Shown here one piece after another: positions 26,760 to 35,409 of a stretch of 50,787 bases of DNA. Position numbers and translations under genes: made by a program. This DNA is from Moraxellaceae bacterium (lineage in GTDB: Bacteria > Pseudomonadota > Gammaproteobacteria > Pseudomonadales > Moraxellaceae): assembly GCA_020697295.1 (NCBI GenBank), contig JAJFBF010000013.1:1-50787 (forward strand). The letters run 5' to 3'. Within the stretch, counting starts at the first letter, position 1. Each line of letters opens with the position of its first letter. The notes beneath the pieces were generated by a model. The model saw only the letters and a list, made by a program, of their open reading frames with translations. It did not search any database and was not told the origin of the DNA.

Positions 26760-28616
26760 ATGACTCTTTCCCCGGCGCGGGCGGCTCGCCTCGACCTGTG
26801 GCTGCTGCTCGCCCTGCTGCTGATCTATTTCCTGATCATGACGGGCGCGCGTCCCCTCAACATTCCCGACGAGGGCCGCTATCCCGAGGTCGCGCGGGAA
26901 ATGCTGCTGAGCGGCGACTTCATCACGCCGCGCAACAACGGCGTCGTCTTTCTCGACAAGCCGGCGCTGTATTACTGGCTGCAGGCCCTGTCCATGGCCG
27001 TCTTCGGTGTCGAAGTCTGGACCATCCGCCTCGTGCCCGCGCTGTTCGGCGCCTTCGGCGTCTTCACTACCTTTGTCGCCGTGCGCCGCCTCTACTCCCG
27101 CCGCGCCGCCTGGCTCAGCGTGATGGTGCTGGCCTGCCAGCCCCTGTACTTCCTCAGCAGCCAGTACGCCGACATGAACATGGAGGTCGGCGTCTGGATC
27201 GCAGTTTCGCTGCTCGCCTTCTTGATAGCCGACCAGGCCCGGGGCGCCGCGCGCACGCGCTGGCTGCTGCTCATGTACCTGAGCGCCGGCGCGGCCTTCC
27301 TGACCAAGGGCCTGATCGGCGTCGTGTTCCCGCTGCTGATCGTGGGCAGCTGGGTGGCGCTGCGCGGACGCTGGCGCGACATCACCTCCTACGGCCTGGG
27401 CTGGGGCCTGCCCCTTGTCGCCGCCATCAACCTGCCCTGGTATTGGCTGGTGCAGCGCGCCAACCCCGAGTTCCTGCACTATTTTTTCATCTACCAGCAA
27501 TTCGACCGCTTTGCCGCCAGCGGCTTCAACAATGCACAGCCCTGGTGGTTCTATCTGGCCATCCTCGCCGGCGGCCTGCTGCCCTGGACCGTGCTGCTGC
27601 CGGGCGCCACCCGCCATCTCTGGCGACGCTGGCGCACCGAAGGCGAGACCGGACGGCGACACCTGTTCCTGCTGATCTGGCCCTGGCTGGTCGTGCTCTT
27701 CTTCACGCTCCCGGAATCGAAGATCTCGAGCTACCTGCTGCCTGCCGTACCCGCCCTCGCCATCACCATCGGCGTGTACATGGACTCGCTCTTGCGGCAG
27801 CCGGCGGCATCGCGCGGGCTGGCGCTGGTGGCCTGGACGCCCGTGGCGGTGGGCACCGCATTTCTCACGGGCATTTTTTTCTGGAAAGGCAGTGACGCGG
27901 GCCGATTGCTGGCGCTGGGCATGGGCCTGCAATGGCTCCTCGCCGGCATCGGTGCCCTCTGGCTGCTCGACCGGCAGCGCCTGCTCCCGGCCTGGCGCAC
28001 CGTCGCGGCCAGTACCGCCGCGGGGCTCCTGCTGTTCATTCCGCTGGTGCCGGAATTCACGCAGTACAGCAGCAGCCGCCCCCTGGCCGAGCGCATGCGG
28101 CCTGCGCTGCGCGATGACACCCTCATCATTTCCTACCGCAATTATCTCAACGACCTTCCGCTTTACCTGCAGCCGCGCCAACGCATCATCGTCGTCGATC
28201 ACTGGGATGATCCCCGCCTCATGGATCGCGACAACTGGCGCCGTGAATTCTATCTTGGCCTGCGCGACCATCCCGAGGCCGCCCGCTGGCTCCTGCTCGA
28301 GAAAGACCTGCCCGGCCTGCTGCAGGGCCCACGGCCCTGGTTCCTGATCGTGCGGCGCGCCGAGCTTGCCCATATCCAGCGCCGCTTTCCGGGACTGCAG
28401 CATTGGGGAAGTTTTGATCGCGTCCTGCTCTTCAGCAACATGCCGCCACACCAGAAGGCCACCCCGGAAAAACGGTCTCTCACGAATTCTGCGGGAAGGC
28501 CCAATGTCGCCCCAACAGGAACGTCAGCGCCGCCACTCCCGCCAGCACCAGCACCAGCGCCAGCGGATACGGCAAGGTCGTTAGCGACAGCAGCAGGGCG
28601 AACAGCCCCTGGTTGA
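26760..28616 (+). CDS. ArnT/FlmK-like lipid A glycosyltransferase (GT83/GT39 type)
   Basis: 618 residues from ATG at 26760 (AGGA eight bases upstream). It is a polytopic membrane protein with about 12 hydrophobic segments, beginning LWLLLALLLIYFLIM. The first periplasmic loop holds the family catalytic acid pair in NIPDEGRYPEVAREML (D37/E38). Further family motifs are FLDKPALYYWL and FFTLPESKISSYLLP. Such enzymes move an amino sugar from undecaprenyl phosphate to lipid A at the periplasmic face. The last roughly 45 residues (PPLPPAPAPAPA and beyond) are encoded antisense to gtrA and look like run-on, with a 137-bp convergent overlap. Confidence 0.88.
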   Translation: MTLSPARAARLDLWLLLALLLIYFLIMTGARPLNIPDEGRYPEVAREMLLSGDFITPRNNGVVFLDKPALYYWLQALSMAVFGVEVWTIRLVPALFGAFGVFTTFVAVRRLYSRRAAWLSVMVLACQPLYFLSSQYADMNMEVGVWIAVSLLAFLIADQARGAARTRWLLLMYLSAGAAFLTKGLIGVVFPLLIVGSWVALRGRWRDITSYGLGWGLPLVAAINLPWYWLVQRANPEFLHYFFIYQQFDRFAASGFNNAQPWWFYLAILAGGLLPWTVLLPGATRHLWRRWRTEGETGRRHLFLLIWPWLVVLFFTLPESKISSYLLPAVPALAITIGVYMDSLLRQPAASRGLALVAWTPVAVGTAFLTGIFFWKGSDAGRLLALGMGLQWLLAGIGALWLLDRQRLLPAWRTVAASTAAGLLLFIPLVPEFTQYSSSRPLAERMRPALRDDTLIISYRNYLNDLPLYLQPRQRIIVVDHWDDPRLMDRDNWRREFYLGLRDHPEAARWLLLEKDLPGLLQGPRPWFLIVRRAELAHIQRRFPGLQHWGSFDRVLLFSNMPPHQKATPEKRSLTNSAGRPNVAPTGTSAPPLPPAPAPAPADTARSLATAAGRTAPG

Positions 28617-28857
28617 GCAGCAGCCCGGTCAGCGCCACGAGCAGAAAGCGGGGCATTGCCTGGTGATGCGGGCCGCCGCCTCCGGCAAACGTGAAATGGC
28701 GATGCCCGGAATAGCTGACGAAAAACGCCAACACAAAGCCGGCCATATTGGCGCGCAGAGGCGCGAGCCCGGCGCCTTCGACCAGCCACAGCACGAACAG
28801 CAGATGAGTGGCCGCAGCCGCGGCGCCGGTGAGCCCGAAGCAGAGCAATTGCCGCAT
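28480..28857 (-). CDS. GtrA-family membrane protein (putative polyprenyl-sugar flippase)
   Basis: 125 residues with four predicted membrane helices, typical GtrA length. Signature features are LLCFGLTGAAAAATHLLFV, the Asn in RANMAGFVLAFFVSY, SGHRHFTF after helix 2, and the C-terminal GRHWAF. GtrA proteins are thought to flip undecaprenyl-phosphate-linked sugars across the inner membrane. It starts within the TGATG junction with the GT2 stop (1-bp overlap), so the pair is translationally coupled. Its 3' end runs into the 3' end of the ArnT-like gene on the other strand. Confidence 0.9.
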   Translation of the reverse strand: MRQLLCFGLTGAAAAATHLLFVLWLVEGAGLAPLRANMAGFVLAFFVSYSGHRHFTFAGGGGPHHQAMPRFLLVALTGLLLNQGLFALLLSLTTLPYPLALVLVLAGVAALTFLLGRHWAFPQNS

Positions 28858-29879
28858 CAGTCGGATCCCGCCCGGGCGGTCTCCGCCACTTTCACCGGCG
28901 CGGACTCCGTTGCGGCAGGCAACATTCCGCCCAGGCGACTGTAGTCTTCGCGCCGGGCCACGATATAAGTCGGGCGTTGCTTGACCTCACTGAACACCCG
29001 CGCCAGGTACTCACCCAGAATGCCGACCGATATCAGCTGCACGCCGGAAAAAAACATCAGGCTGACCGCGATCGTGGCCCAGCCCGGCACCTTGACGCCC
29101 TCCCACCAGATTTCCTCCAGCAGGAACACGCCATAGACCAGGGCCGCCAGGGCCACCACAAAGCCCAGCGAACTCCAGATGCGCAAGGGCAGATCCGAGA
29201 ACGACACCAGGCCGGTAAGCGCAAGACGAAACAAGGCCGACAGCCCGAATGACGACAAGCCGCCCTGGCGGGCCTGCACCGGGAAGGGAACCGCCACGCT
29301 TCGAAACCCGACCCAGGCATAAAGTCCTTTCATAAAGCGGGTACGCTCCGGCAAGGAGCGCAGCGCCTCCACGACGCAACGATCCATGAGTCTGAAGTCG
29401 CCGGCATCCTCGGGAATGGCCACGCTCGAACCACGATTCATCAGGTAGTAAAAAAGCCGGGTGCCGCGCCGGCGCAGCCAGGAATCGCCGTCGCGGCCGT
29501 TGCGCTGGCCATAGACCATGTCGTAGCCCTCGCGCCATTTGGCAAGAAAGGCCGGGAGCAGGTCGACAGGGTGCTGGAAGTCGGCGTCGATCAGGATGAC
29601 GACATCGCCGCGGGCGCAGTCGATGCCGGCGGTCAGGGCCGCCTCCTTGCCGAAGTTGCGAGAGAAATCCACGATGCACAGCCGGTGCGCCGGCGCCAGC
29701 GCACGCAAGAGCGCCAGGGAATCGTCGCGGCTGCCGTCATTGACAGTGATGATTTCAAAACAGGGCGACAACGCGGCCAGCTGCCGGCAGAGCGCCGGAA
29801 TAAAGGCGGGCAGGTTGGCCGCCTCGTTATGGACGGGCACCACGCAGGAAATGCAGAAGTCGCGAGGCCTGTGATCCAT
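28857..29879 (-). CDS. GT2 polyprenyl-phosphate glycosyltransferase (ArnC/GtrB/FlmF-like)
   Basis: 340 residues from ATG at 29879 with GGGAGG about six bases upstream; the longer frame has no support. The GT-A domain has CVVPVHNEAANLPAFIPAL and the DxD-type motifs VNDGS (D48) and LIDADFQHP. Two C-terminal membrane helices follow (ALFRLALTG through IAVSLMFFSGVQLISVGILG), with GEYLARVFSEVKQRPTYIV between helix end and tail, as in GtrB and ArnC. It should transfer a nucleotide-sugar to undecaprenyl phosphate in the cytoplasmic leaflet. It is coupled to gtrA. The sugar is not predictable from sequence. Confidence 0.9.
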   Translation of the reverse strand: MDHRPRDFCISCVVPVHNEAANLPAFIPALCRQLAALSPCFEIITVNDGSRDDSLALLRALAPAHRLCIVDFSRNFGKEAALTAGIDCARGDVVILIDADFQHPVDLLPAFLAKWREGYDMVYGQRNGRDGDSWLRRRGTRLFYYLMNRGSSVAIPEDAGDFRLMDRCVVEALRSLPERTRFMKGLYAWVGFRSVAVPFPVQARQGGLSSFGLSALFRLALTGLVSFSDLPLRIWSSLGFVVALAALVYGVFLLEEIWWEGVKVPGWATIAVSLMFFSGVQLISVGILGEYLARVFSEVKQRPTYIVARREDYSRLGGMLPAATESAPVKVAETARAGSD

Positions 29880-30129
29880 CGAGCCCTCCCTGTGCGCCAG
29901 CGGCGGACGCCCGGATGCGCCGCGGCAATGCCGCCATTCCACTATGGCCACGGACGGTTGGCCTGGGCATCGGGCGAGAGAACCAATTGCCGGCCCGCAC
30001 ATGTCGTCACGTACAGGTTCGCCGTGGCGCTGCCCGCGCCACAAACCCGTCCATGGTCGCCCCACCCCAAGGAAACCGGGCGGCCTCAACCCCTGCAGCA
30101 TAGTCCCGCTACTACTTGCGTTTGATGCT

Positions 30130-30274
30130 GTCGGGTAAAAATCTCACACACGTCGACGGCATTTGTAACTATTTAGCAGCACAGGGTTACGCAATGATTG
30201 CTCGCGAAAACAACAAGAAACCTGTCGTGAGACACCCCCCTAGAAAAAGCCCCTATCCGGGGCTTTTTTCTTTT
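30130..30274 (+). ncRNA. Candidate small RNA upstream of terminator
   Basis: The plus-strand segment has features expected of a small RNA. One stem pairs TTG-TAAC (30163-30169) with GTTA-CG-CAA (30186-30194). An A-rich linker follows (GAAAACAACAAGAAA). A hairpin TGTC-GTGA-GACA (30223-30234) has a GNRA-type loop. A strong terminator closes it at 30244-30274. TAAAAA at 30136-30141 could be a -10 box, but a matching -35 was not found. An alternative is that the terminator simply ends the minus-strand kinase mRNA. Confidence 0.35.
30244..30274 (+). terminator. Strong bidirectional rho-independent terminator
   Basis: AAAAAGCCCC (30244-30253) pairs perfectly with GGGGCTTTTT (30259-30268) around a 5-base TATCC loop, followed by TCTTTT. 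On the minus strand the A-tract becomes TTTTT, so it can also end the hybrid kinase transcript, whose stop codon is 170 bp away. Confidence 0.88.
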
Positions 30275-30443
30275 CAGGCTTCCGGTTCTGGCGCCAGGAT
30301 TCTGATTCCTGGCGGCAGGCTACTGGCGCCTGCGCTCGCCCCCTTGCCCCCGCAACTGCCCGCCACCGCCCTCACTACCCTCGTCTGAACGGCGCCAGCG
30401 CATGCCACGCCTGCGCCCCGGATTCGCCGCAGCCCCTGCCGGC

Positions 30444-33400
30444 TCAGGCGGAGGGCGGCGGCCCGTCAGTTCCCACCGGCTCCAGCCAGGCATCGACCAT
30501 TCGCGCCATGTCCTGCAAACGAAACGGCTTGGACATGAAGTCGTCCATCCCCACCGAGAGACAGCGCTCGCTGTCGCCCTTGAGCGCGGAGGCCGTAATG
30601 GCCACGATGGGCACGCGGCGCTTGCCATGCTCCTCAAGGCGAATGGCGCGGGTGGCGTCGAAGCCGTTCATGAGCGGCATGTCGCAGTCCATGAAGATGA
30701 GGTCGTAGGGCAGGCGGCGAAGGGCCTCGACCGCCTCCAGCCCGTTACCGGCGACGTCCACGCGGCAGCCCAGGCGCTTCAGCATTTCCGCAGCCATGAG
30801 CTGGCTTACCGGATTGTCCTCCACCACCAGCACGCGCCCGCGCGGCTGCTCCGCCCCCCCCACCCGCGGAATTTCGGGCGGAGACTCGGGCTTGTCCGTC
30901 GACCCTGCCACCCATTCAAACGGCAGCTTCACCCAGAAGGTACTGCCCTTGCCAAGCTCGCTGCGCACGCCGATCTTGCCGCCCATGGCCTCGGCCAGGC
31001 GCTTGCAGATGGCGAGGCCGAGCCCGGTGCCGCCAAAACGGCGGGTCGTGCTCGCATCCGCCTGCACAAAGGGCTGGAACAGGCGGTCGCGAACGGACGC
31101 ATCGATGCCAATGCCGGTGTCGATGACTTCGAACAGCAGCCAGACCCGCCCTTCCTCTCGCGTCAGTTCCTCACAATGCAGCCGAATTTCGCCGCTCTCG
31201 GTGAACTTGACCGCATTGGCCAGCAGATTGAGCAGGATCTGGCGCAGACGGGCCGCATCACCGCGCACACAGGCGGGCGCCTCTACCCGGCAGTCGAGAT
31301 GCAGGGGCTTGCCGAGTGCAGACTCACGCACCAGGCTGATCGCATTCCCGGCTTCAAGACGGGGATCAAACTCGGTGGGCTCGAGTTCCAGGTACCCGGA
31401 TTCGATCTTGGAAAAGTCGAGGAAATCGTTGAGCAGATGCAGCAAGGCCTCGCCGCTGCGCCGGGCCAACTCCGCATAGTGACGCTTGTCCTCGGTCAAG
31501 GGGCCGTCGAGCAACAGGCCGTTGAAGCCGATGACGCCGTTGAGTGGGGTGCGGATCTCGTGGCTCATGGTCGCCAGGAACTCACTCTTGGCACGGTTGG
31601 CCGCCTCCGCCAGCTGCAGCGCCGCCTCCGCGCGCGACTTCGCCGCCTCCGCGGCACGGGCGGCGGCCTGTTCCGCCGACAGGCTTTGCGCCAGCTCGTC
31701 ATGGGCGCGGCGCAGCGCCGCCTCGCCCTGCTTGCGCTCGCTGATGTCGCGCAGGAATGCGCTGACAGCCCAGCTGTCGTCAAAGCGGTTCGCGCTCAGC
31801 GAGATCTCCACCGGAAACTCGTGGCCGTCGAAGTGGCGGGCGGTGAACTCGCGCCCGCGGTCAGACAGCATGTCGCCCTCGCACATCCGCCCGAAACCCA
31901 GGTCGTGCACGGAACGGTAGCGCACGGGAATCAGGATCTCCGTCACCGTGCGCCCCATCACATCCTCGGCATGCCAGCCGAACATGCGCTCGGCGGCTCG
32001 GTTCCAGTCCGTGATGCGCCCCTTCTCGTCGGCCGCCACATAAGCATCGGTCGCCGTCTCCAGCACGACGCGCGTGCGCTCCTGCTCGCGCACCAGGGCC
32101 GCATTGGCCGCCTCGAGCTCTGCAGTTCGCTCCAGCACCCGCTGCTCGAGCCCGCGCTGCACTTCCTGCAGCTCCTGCTCCAGGGCCTTGCTGGCCGAAA
32201 TATCCCGATGCACCAGCACCGCCAGCACCTGTCGGCCTTTCTCATCATGAACCGGGGCGCCGCTATAGCTGACATAGCCGGAGTAACCGATATCCGGTCG
32301 CGTCATCCGCGCCTGCCAGTCGCTGAAGCGCTCGCCGCGCAGCACGCGGGCGGCCGGCTGCTGCCCCGGGGGAACGCGACGCCCCTCGCTGTCGTGCAGC
32401 TCGTAGAGGCGATCCAGGAAGTTGCGGTGGCGTTTCAGGTCGTCGACGCGGGCGAACCGGTGAATGCGGGCCAGCGCCTGGTTGAGCATGACGAGATTTC
32501 CCTGCATGTCGAAGACCGCAATGCCCTCCTCGATAGATTCGAACACCGCCTCGAGCTGCGCCCGGCTCCGGTTGGCATCGATGGCGGCCGCCTCGAGTTC
32601 CTGCATCAGCGACTCGCGCTCGGCCTCCGCCGCCTTGCGCGCCGTGATATCCATGGAGATGGCGCAGATACTCATACCCTCCCCGGTGCGTGAGTCCTGC
32701 AGCGGAAATTTAACGGTCTCGTAGACATGCCAGCTGCCATCGCGGTGCAATGCCGTTTCTTCGCAATGCAAGGGCCCGCCCGCCGCCAGCGCGGCCTGGT
32801 CGTTGGCCCAGTGCGCCGAGGCCACCGGCGCCGGCAGCAGGTCAAAGATGCTCTTGCCCACCGCATCCGCCGCCGGGGGAATCTGCATCTGGTCAAAGAT
32901 GGCGCGGTTGGCCAGTACCAGCCGCGCCTCGGCATCCTTGATGGAGATGAGGACGGGCGAATTGTCGAGTATGGCCTGGAGCTGGGTCCTCTCGCGCTCG
33001 AGCGCGGCTTCCGCCTGCTTGCGCTCGGTGATGTCCTCGACCATGACCACGTTGAATCGCGGCGTTCCGCTGTCCGGCTGGCGCACCAACGTCACGCTGA
33101 TGCGGCACCATATAAGGCCTCCATCCTTGCGGATATAGCGCTTCTCGAGCATGGAGGTCGCGGACTCTCCGGCCAGGATGCGCTCGTATATCGCCAGAGT
33201 GCGCTCGTGGTCCCCGGGCGCGGTCAGGTCGCTGAAATGTTTTTCCAGCAACTCCCCCTCCGCATACCCCAGCATGTCGCAGAACTTGCGGTTGGCGCGC
33301 AGGAAAAAGCCCCGGGGATCCACATGAACGATGCCGACGCCCGCCTGTTCAAAGGTGGCCCGCAGCATTTCCTCGCGTTCCCGGGCTGCCACCTCGTAGG

Positions 33401-34388
33401 CTTTTTTCTCGGTGATGTCGCTGAAGATGGAAATACATTCCCCGTGCGCGGGGCTGTACACATAGACGTTGAACCAGCGACCCAGGGGCGGGAAGAAGCG
33501 CTCGAAGCTGGCCTCCTGCCCGCTCATGGCGACCTCGGCATAGGGCACGAGGAAACTGAAGCCGGGGAGCTGGTCGATGCCGGGGAAGGCCTCGGTCACC
33601 AGCTTCCCCTGCAGATCCTTGCGCGCCACGCCCATCAGGCGCTCATAGGTCTCGTTCACGTCCTCGATGGCGTAGTTCACCACCTTGCCATGGTCGTCGC
33701 AGACCATGCACATGTGCATGATGCCGTTGGTACGGTTATTGAACAGCGCCACGTAGCGGCGCTCGCTTTCCCGCAGCGCATACTCGAGGCGAAGGCTGTC
33801 CTGTCCGAGGGCACGGGCATGGGCGCCCAGCTCGAGGCGATGAAGGCGCTCCTGCGCCATGCAGGCCATGTCGGCAAAGAGGGCCATTTCATCCGGCGTG
33901 AAACGGCGCGGCACATGGTCGATCAGGCAAAGCGTGCCGAGCGCCTCACCCGCCCGGGAATACAGGGTCTGGCCAATATAGAAGATGATCCGGGGCTCGC
34001 CCTGCACGGCCGGATTGTCCCGGAAGCGCGAATCCTCGCGGGCATCCTCCACCACCATGGGCTGCGTCTCGCAAATGGTGTGGGTACAAAAGGAAATGGA
34101 GCGCGCCATGCGGTCGATGTCCAGGCCGACGCGCGAGTAGAACCACTCGTGCTCCTCCGCCACCAGCGACACCAGGGCGATGGGCACATCCAGCAGGCGG
34201 GCGGCGAGACGCGTGACGCGGTCCAGCTCGCAATCGGGCGGCGAATCCAGCAACTGGAGCGCGCGCAAGGCCGCCAGGCGCTGCTGCTCGTTGAGCGGAG
34301 AGGAAGATTTCATGACCTGATGAGGGTAGGCCGTATCCGCGGCCGGGCCTGACGACAGTCGGGACAAGGGATGTAACGGCAGGTTCAT
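30444..34388 (-). CDS. Hybrid sensor histidine kinase, GAF plus multiple PAS
   Basis: 1314 residues from ATG at 34388 (GAGGA about ten bases upstream); [10 protein letters not shown] further in is an alternative. A GAF domain comes first (about 35-190, [20 protein letters not shown], then LGTLCLIDH). The PAS-like [16 protein letters not shown] domain follows, then three or four more PAS domains and a coiled coil ([20 protein letters not shown]). HisKA has H943 in [13 protein letters not shown]. HATPase has [15 protein letters not shown] and DTGIGID. The C-terminal REC has its acceptor at D1234 ([14 protein letters not shown]). No membrane helices and no Hpt are visible. It is a close paralogue of the kinase at 19291, with the GAF and an extra PAS added. 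Confidence 0.92.
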   Translation of the reverse strand: MNLPLHPLSRLSSGPAADTAYPHQVMKSSSPLNEQQRLAALRALQLLDSPPDCELDRVTRLAARLLDVPIALVSLVAEEHEWFYSRVGLDIDRMARSISFCTHTICETQPMVVEDAREDSRFRDNPAVQGEPRIIFYIGQTLYSRAGEALGTLCLIDHVPRRFTPDEMALFADMACMAQERLHRLELGAHARALGQDSLRLEYALRESERRYVALFNNRTNGIMHMCMVCDDHGKVVNYAIEDVNETYERLMGVARKDLQGKLVTEAFPGIDQLPGFSFLVPYAEVAMSGQEASFERFFPPLGRWFNVYVYSPAHGECISIFSDITEKKAYEVAAREREEMLRATFEQAGVGIVHVDPRGFFLRANRKFCDMLGYAEGELLEKHFSDLTAPGDHERTLAIYERILAGESATSMLEKRYIRKDGGLIWCRISVTLVRQPDSGTPRFNVVMVEDITERKQAEAALERERTQLQAILDNSPVLISIKDAEARLVLANRAIFDQMQIPPAADAVGKSIFDLLPAPVASAHWANDQAALAAGGPLHCEETALHRDGSWHVYETVKFPLQDSRTGEGMSICAISMDITARKAAEAERESLMQELEAAAIDANRSRAQLEAVFESIEEGIAVFDMQGNLVMLNQALARIHRFARVDDLKRHRNFLDRLYELHDSEGRRVPPGQQPAARVLRGERFSDWQARMTRPDIGYSGYVSYSGAPVHDEKGRQVLAVLVHRDISASKALEQELQEVQRGLEQRVLERTAELEAANAALVREQERTRVVLETATDAYVAADEKGRITDWNRAAERMFGWHAEDVMGRTVTEILIPVRYRSVHDLGFGRMCEGDMLSDRGREFTARHFDGHEFPVEISLSANRFDDSWAVSAFLRDISERKQGEAALRRAHDELAQSLSAEQAAARAAEAAKSRAEAALQLAEAANRAKSEFLATMSHEIRTPLNGVIGFNGLLLDGPLTEDKRHYAELARRSGEALLHLLNDFLDFSKIESGYLELEPTEFDPRLEAGNAISLVRESALGKPLHLDCRVEAPACVRGDAARLRQILLNLLANAVKFTESGEIRLHCEELTREEGRVWLLFEVIDTGIGIDASVRDRLFQPFVQADASTTRRFGGTGLGLAICKRLAEAMGGKIGVRSELGKGSTFWVKLPFEWVAGSTDKPESPPEIPRVGGAEQPRGRVLVVEDNPVSQLMAAEMLKRLGCRVDVAGNGLEAVEALRRLPYDLIFMDCDMPLMNGFDATRAIRLEEHGKRRVPIVAITASALKGDSERCLSVGMDDFMSKPFRLQDMARMVDAWLEPVGTDGPPPSA

Positions 34389-34640
34389 GAAAGGTAATTC
34401 CTCGCGTGCAAATGCCTGCAACGCCAGGAAGGAGTGCCGCGGCGGGGCCAGACGCCACGCGTCGCCAGCAACCGCGAGGCCGGGCCGCATTCCCTGCCGC
34501 CTCTTCACGACCATCCCGGGTCATAAGCCAATCACAACAAATCGGTCAGGCCTTCCAGTGACGCGTCCGCGCCCGGCCCTTCCCTGCTCCGATTGTAATG
34601 CTGCCCCCCTCTCTCGCTCCCGGATGCGTCTGACAATCCG

Positions 34641-35315
34641 TCAGCGGGAGAGGCTGGCCCCCGTTTCGGGGCCGGCGGCCTCGCCCCGGTAGTATCGGAA
34701 CAGCACGTCCAGCATTTCCGCCATCTCGTCGACCAGGGCGGCCGCCTCGTCCTCGTCGGCCATCAGCGCCGCCTGCAGCACCTGTTCGCACACTTCGCTC
34801 AGGATGCCGGCGACCCGCGCCGCGCGCGCACCCTCGAGCCCGGTATGCCGGGCCAGCAAGGCCGCGATCACTTCCGCCACACGCTGGTTGGATTCGCGCA
34901 CCAGCGCCTGCAGCGCCGGCTCGGCGCGCAGCGCGCGCAGCACGGCCACATAGCCGGGGGCATCGCGATAGGCCCGGTAGAGCGTGGCCAGCAATTCACC
35001 GGACCGGATCTCGTCGGCATCGGCGAGCTCCACCAGTCGGTCCGTCAGGGCCGCATCGACCTCGGCCATGGTGCGCCGCGCCAGCGCCGCAAACACCGCC
35101 AGCCGGTTCTCGAAGTAGTGATAGAGCGTGGCCGGCGTGGTGCCGGCGGCGCGGGCAATGGCGGAAGTCGTCGCCGCCTCGGCGCCCGCGGCGGCCAGCA
35201 GGGCGCCGGTCGCGTCCAGGATGGCGTCGATACGCTGGCGGGAACGGGCCTGCACGGGCACGACCCGTTGCCGGGCCAGCCGTTCGTCGAGAGGCGGGAG
35301 TGAAGCGCGGGACAT
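34641..35315 (-). CDS. TetR-family transcriptional regulator
   Basis: 224 residues. The N-terminal helix-turn-helix is clear: RIDAILDATGALLAAAGAEA, TSAIARAAGTTPATLYHYFE, then NRLAVFAALARRTMAEVD. The C-terminal ligand domain is not assignable to a known effector. The gene diverges from the flavin oxidase operon with 94 bp between the start codons, so it most likely represses that operon and itself. The last residues are disordered (GPETGASLSR). Start chosen as MSRASLPPLDERL; it has only a weak ribosome site, so the true start could be a few codons inside. Confidence 0.88.
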   Translation of the reverse strand: MSRASLPPLDERLARQRVVPVQARSRQRIDAILDATGALLAAAGAEAATTSAIARAAGTTPATLYHYFENRLAVFAALARRTMAEVDAALTDRLVELADADEIRSGELLATLYRAYRDAPGYVAVLRALRAEPALQALVRESNQRVAEVIAALLARHTGLEGARAARVAGILSEVCEQVLQAALMADEDEAAALVDEMAEMLDVLFRYYRGEAAGPETGASLSR

Positions 35316-35409
35316 GGCCAGACCAAAAGTTGAGTGTTATTCAGCTTTATGCTTGACTAGGCCGCAACCGTCAAGGGCAGTGCCCGCAAAACAACAAAGA
35401 GGGGTATTC
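35316..35409. promoter_or_regulatory. Divergent promoter/operator region, TetR and oxidase operon
   Basis: This 94-bp gap must hold both promoters. The block at about 35330-35362 is AT-rich, contrasting with neighbouring coding DNA, and includes TTGAGTGTTATTCAGC and GCTTGACT. TGA-N7-TCA in TGAGTGTTATTCA is a weak dyad that could be a TetR operator. GAGGGG seven bases before the oxidase ATG is the ribosome site. Confidence 0.45.

Larger units (their letters stand above)
29880..30443. other. 564-bp intergenic region with candidate sRNA and terminator
   Basis: This separates the GT2 gene and the large hybrid kinase, both on the minus strand. The left half is GC-rich and unremarkable, probably carrying the GT2 promoter. 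The segment from about 30107 to 30240 is lower in GC and ends in a strong intrinsic terminator. Short reading frames here run through the terminator hairpin and have no family match, so I do not call a protein. Confidence 0.5.

Noticed and set aside
26667..28451. 594-codon minus-strand frame opposite the ArnT-like gene
   Set aside because: Antisense artefact; the plus-strand protein has clear transmembrane and ArnT motifs.
30402..34352. Long plus-strand open frames (763 and 541 codons) opposite the large hybrid kinase
   Set aside because: These mirror the kinase codons, are His/Gln-rich and lack any domain; the kinase on the minus strand has full motif support.
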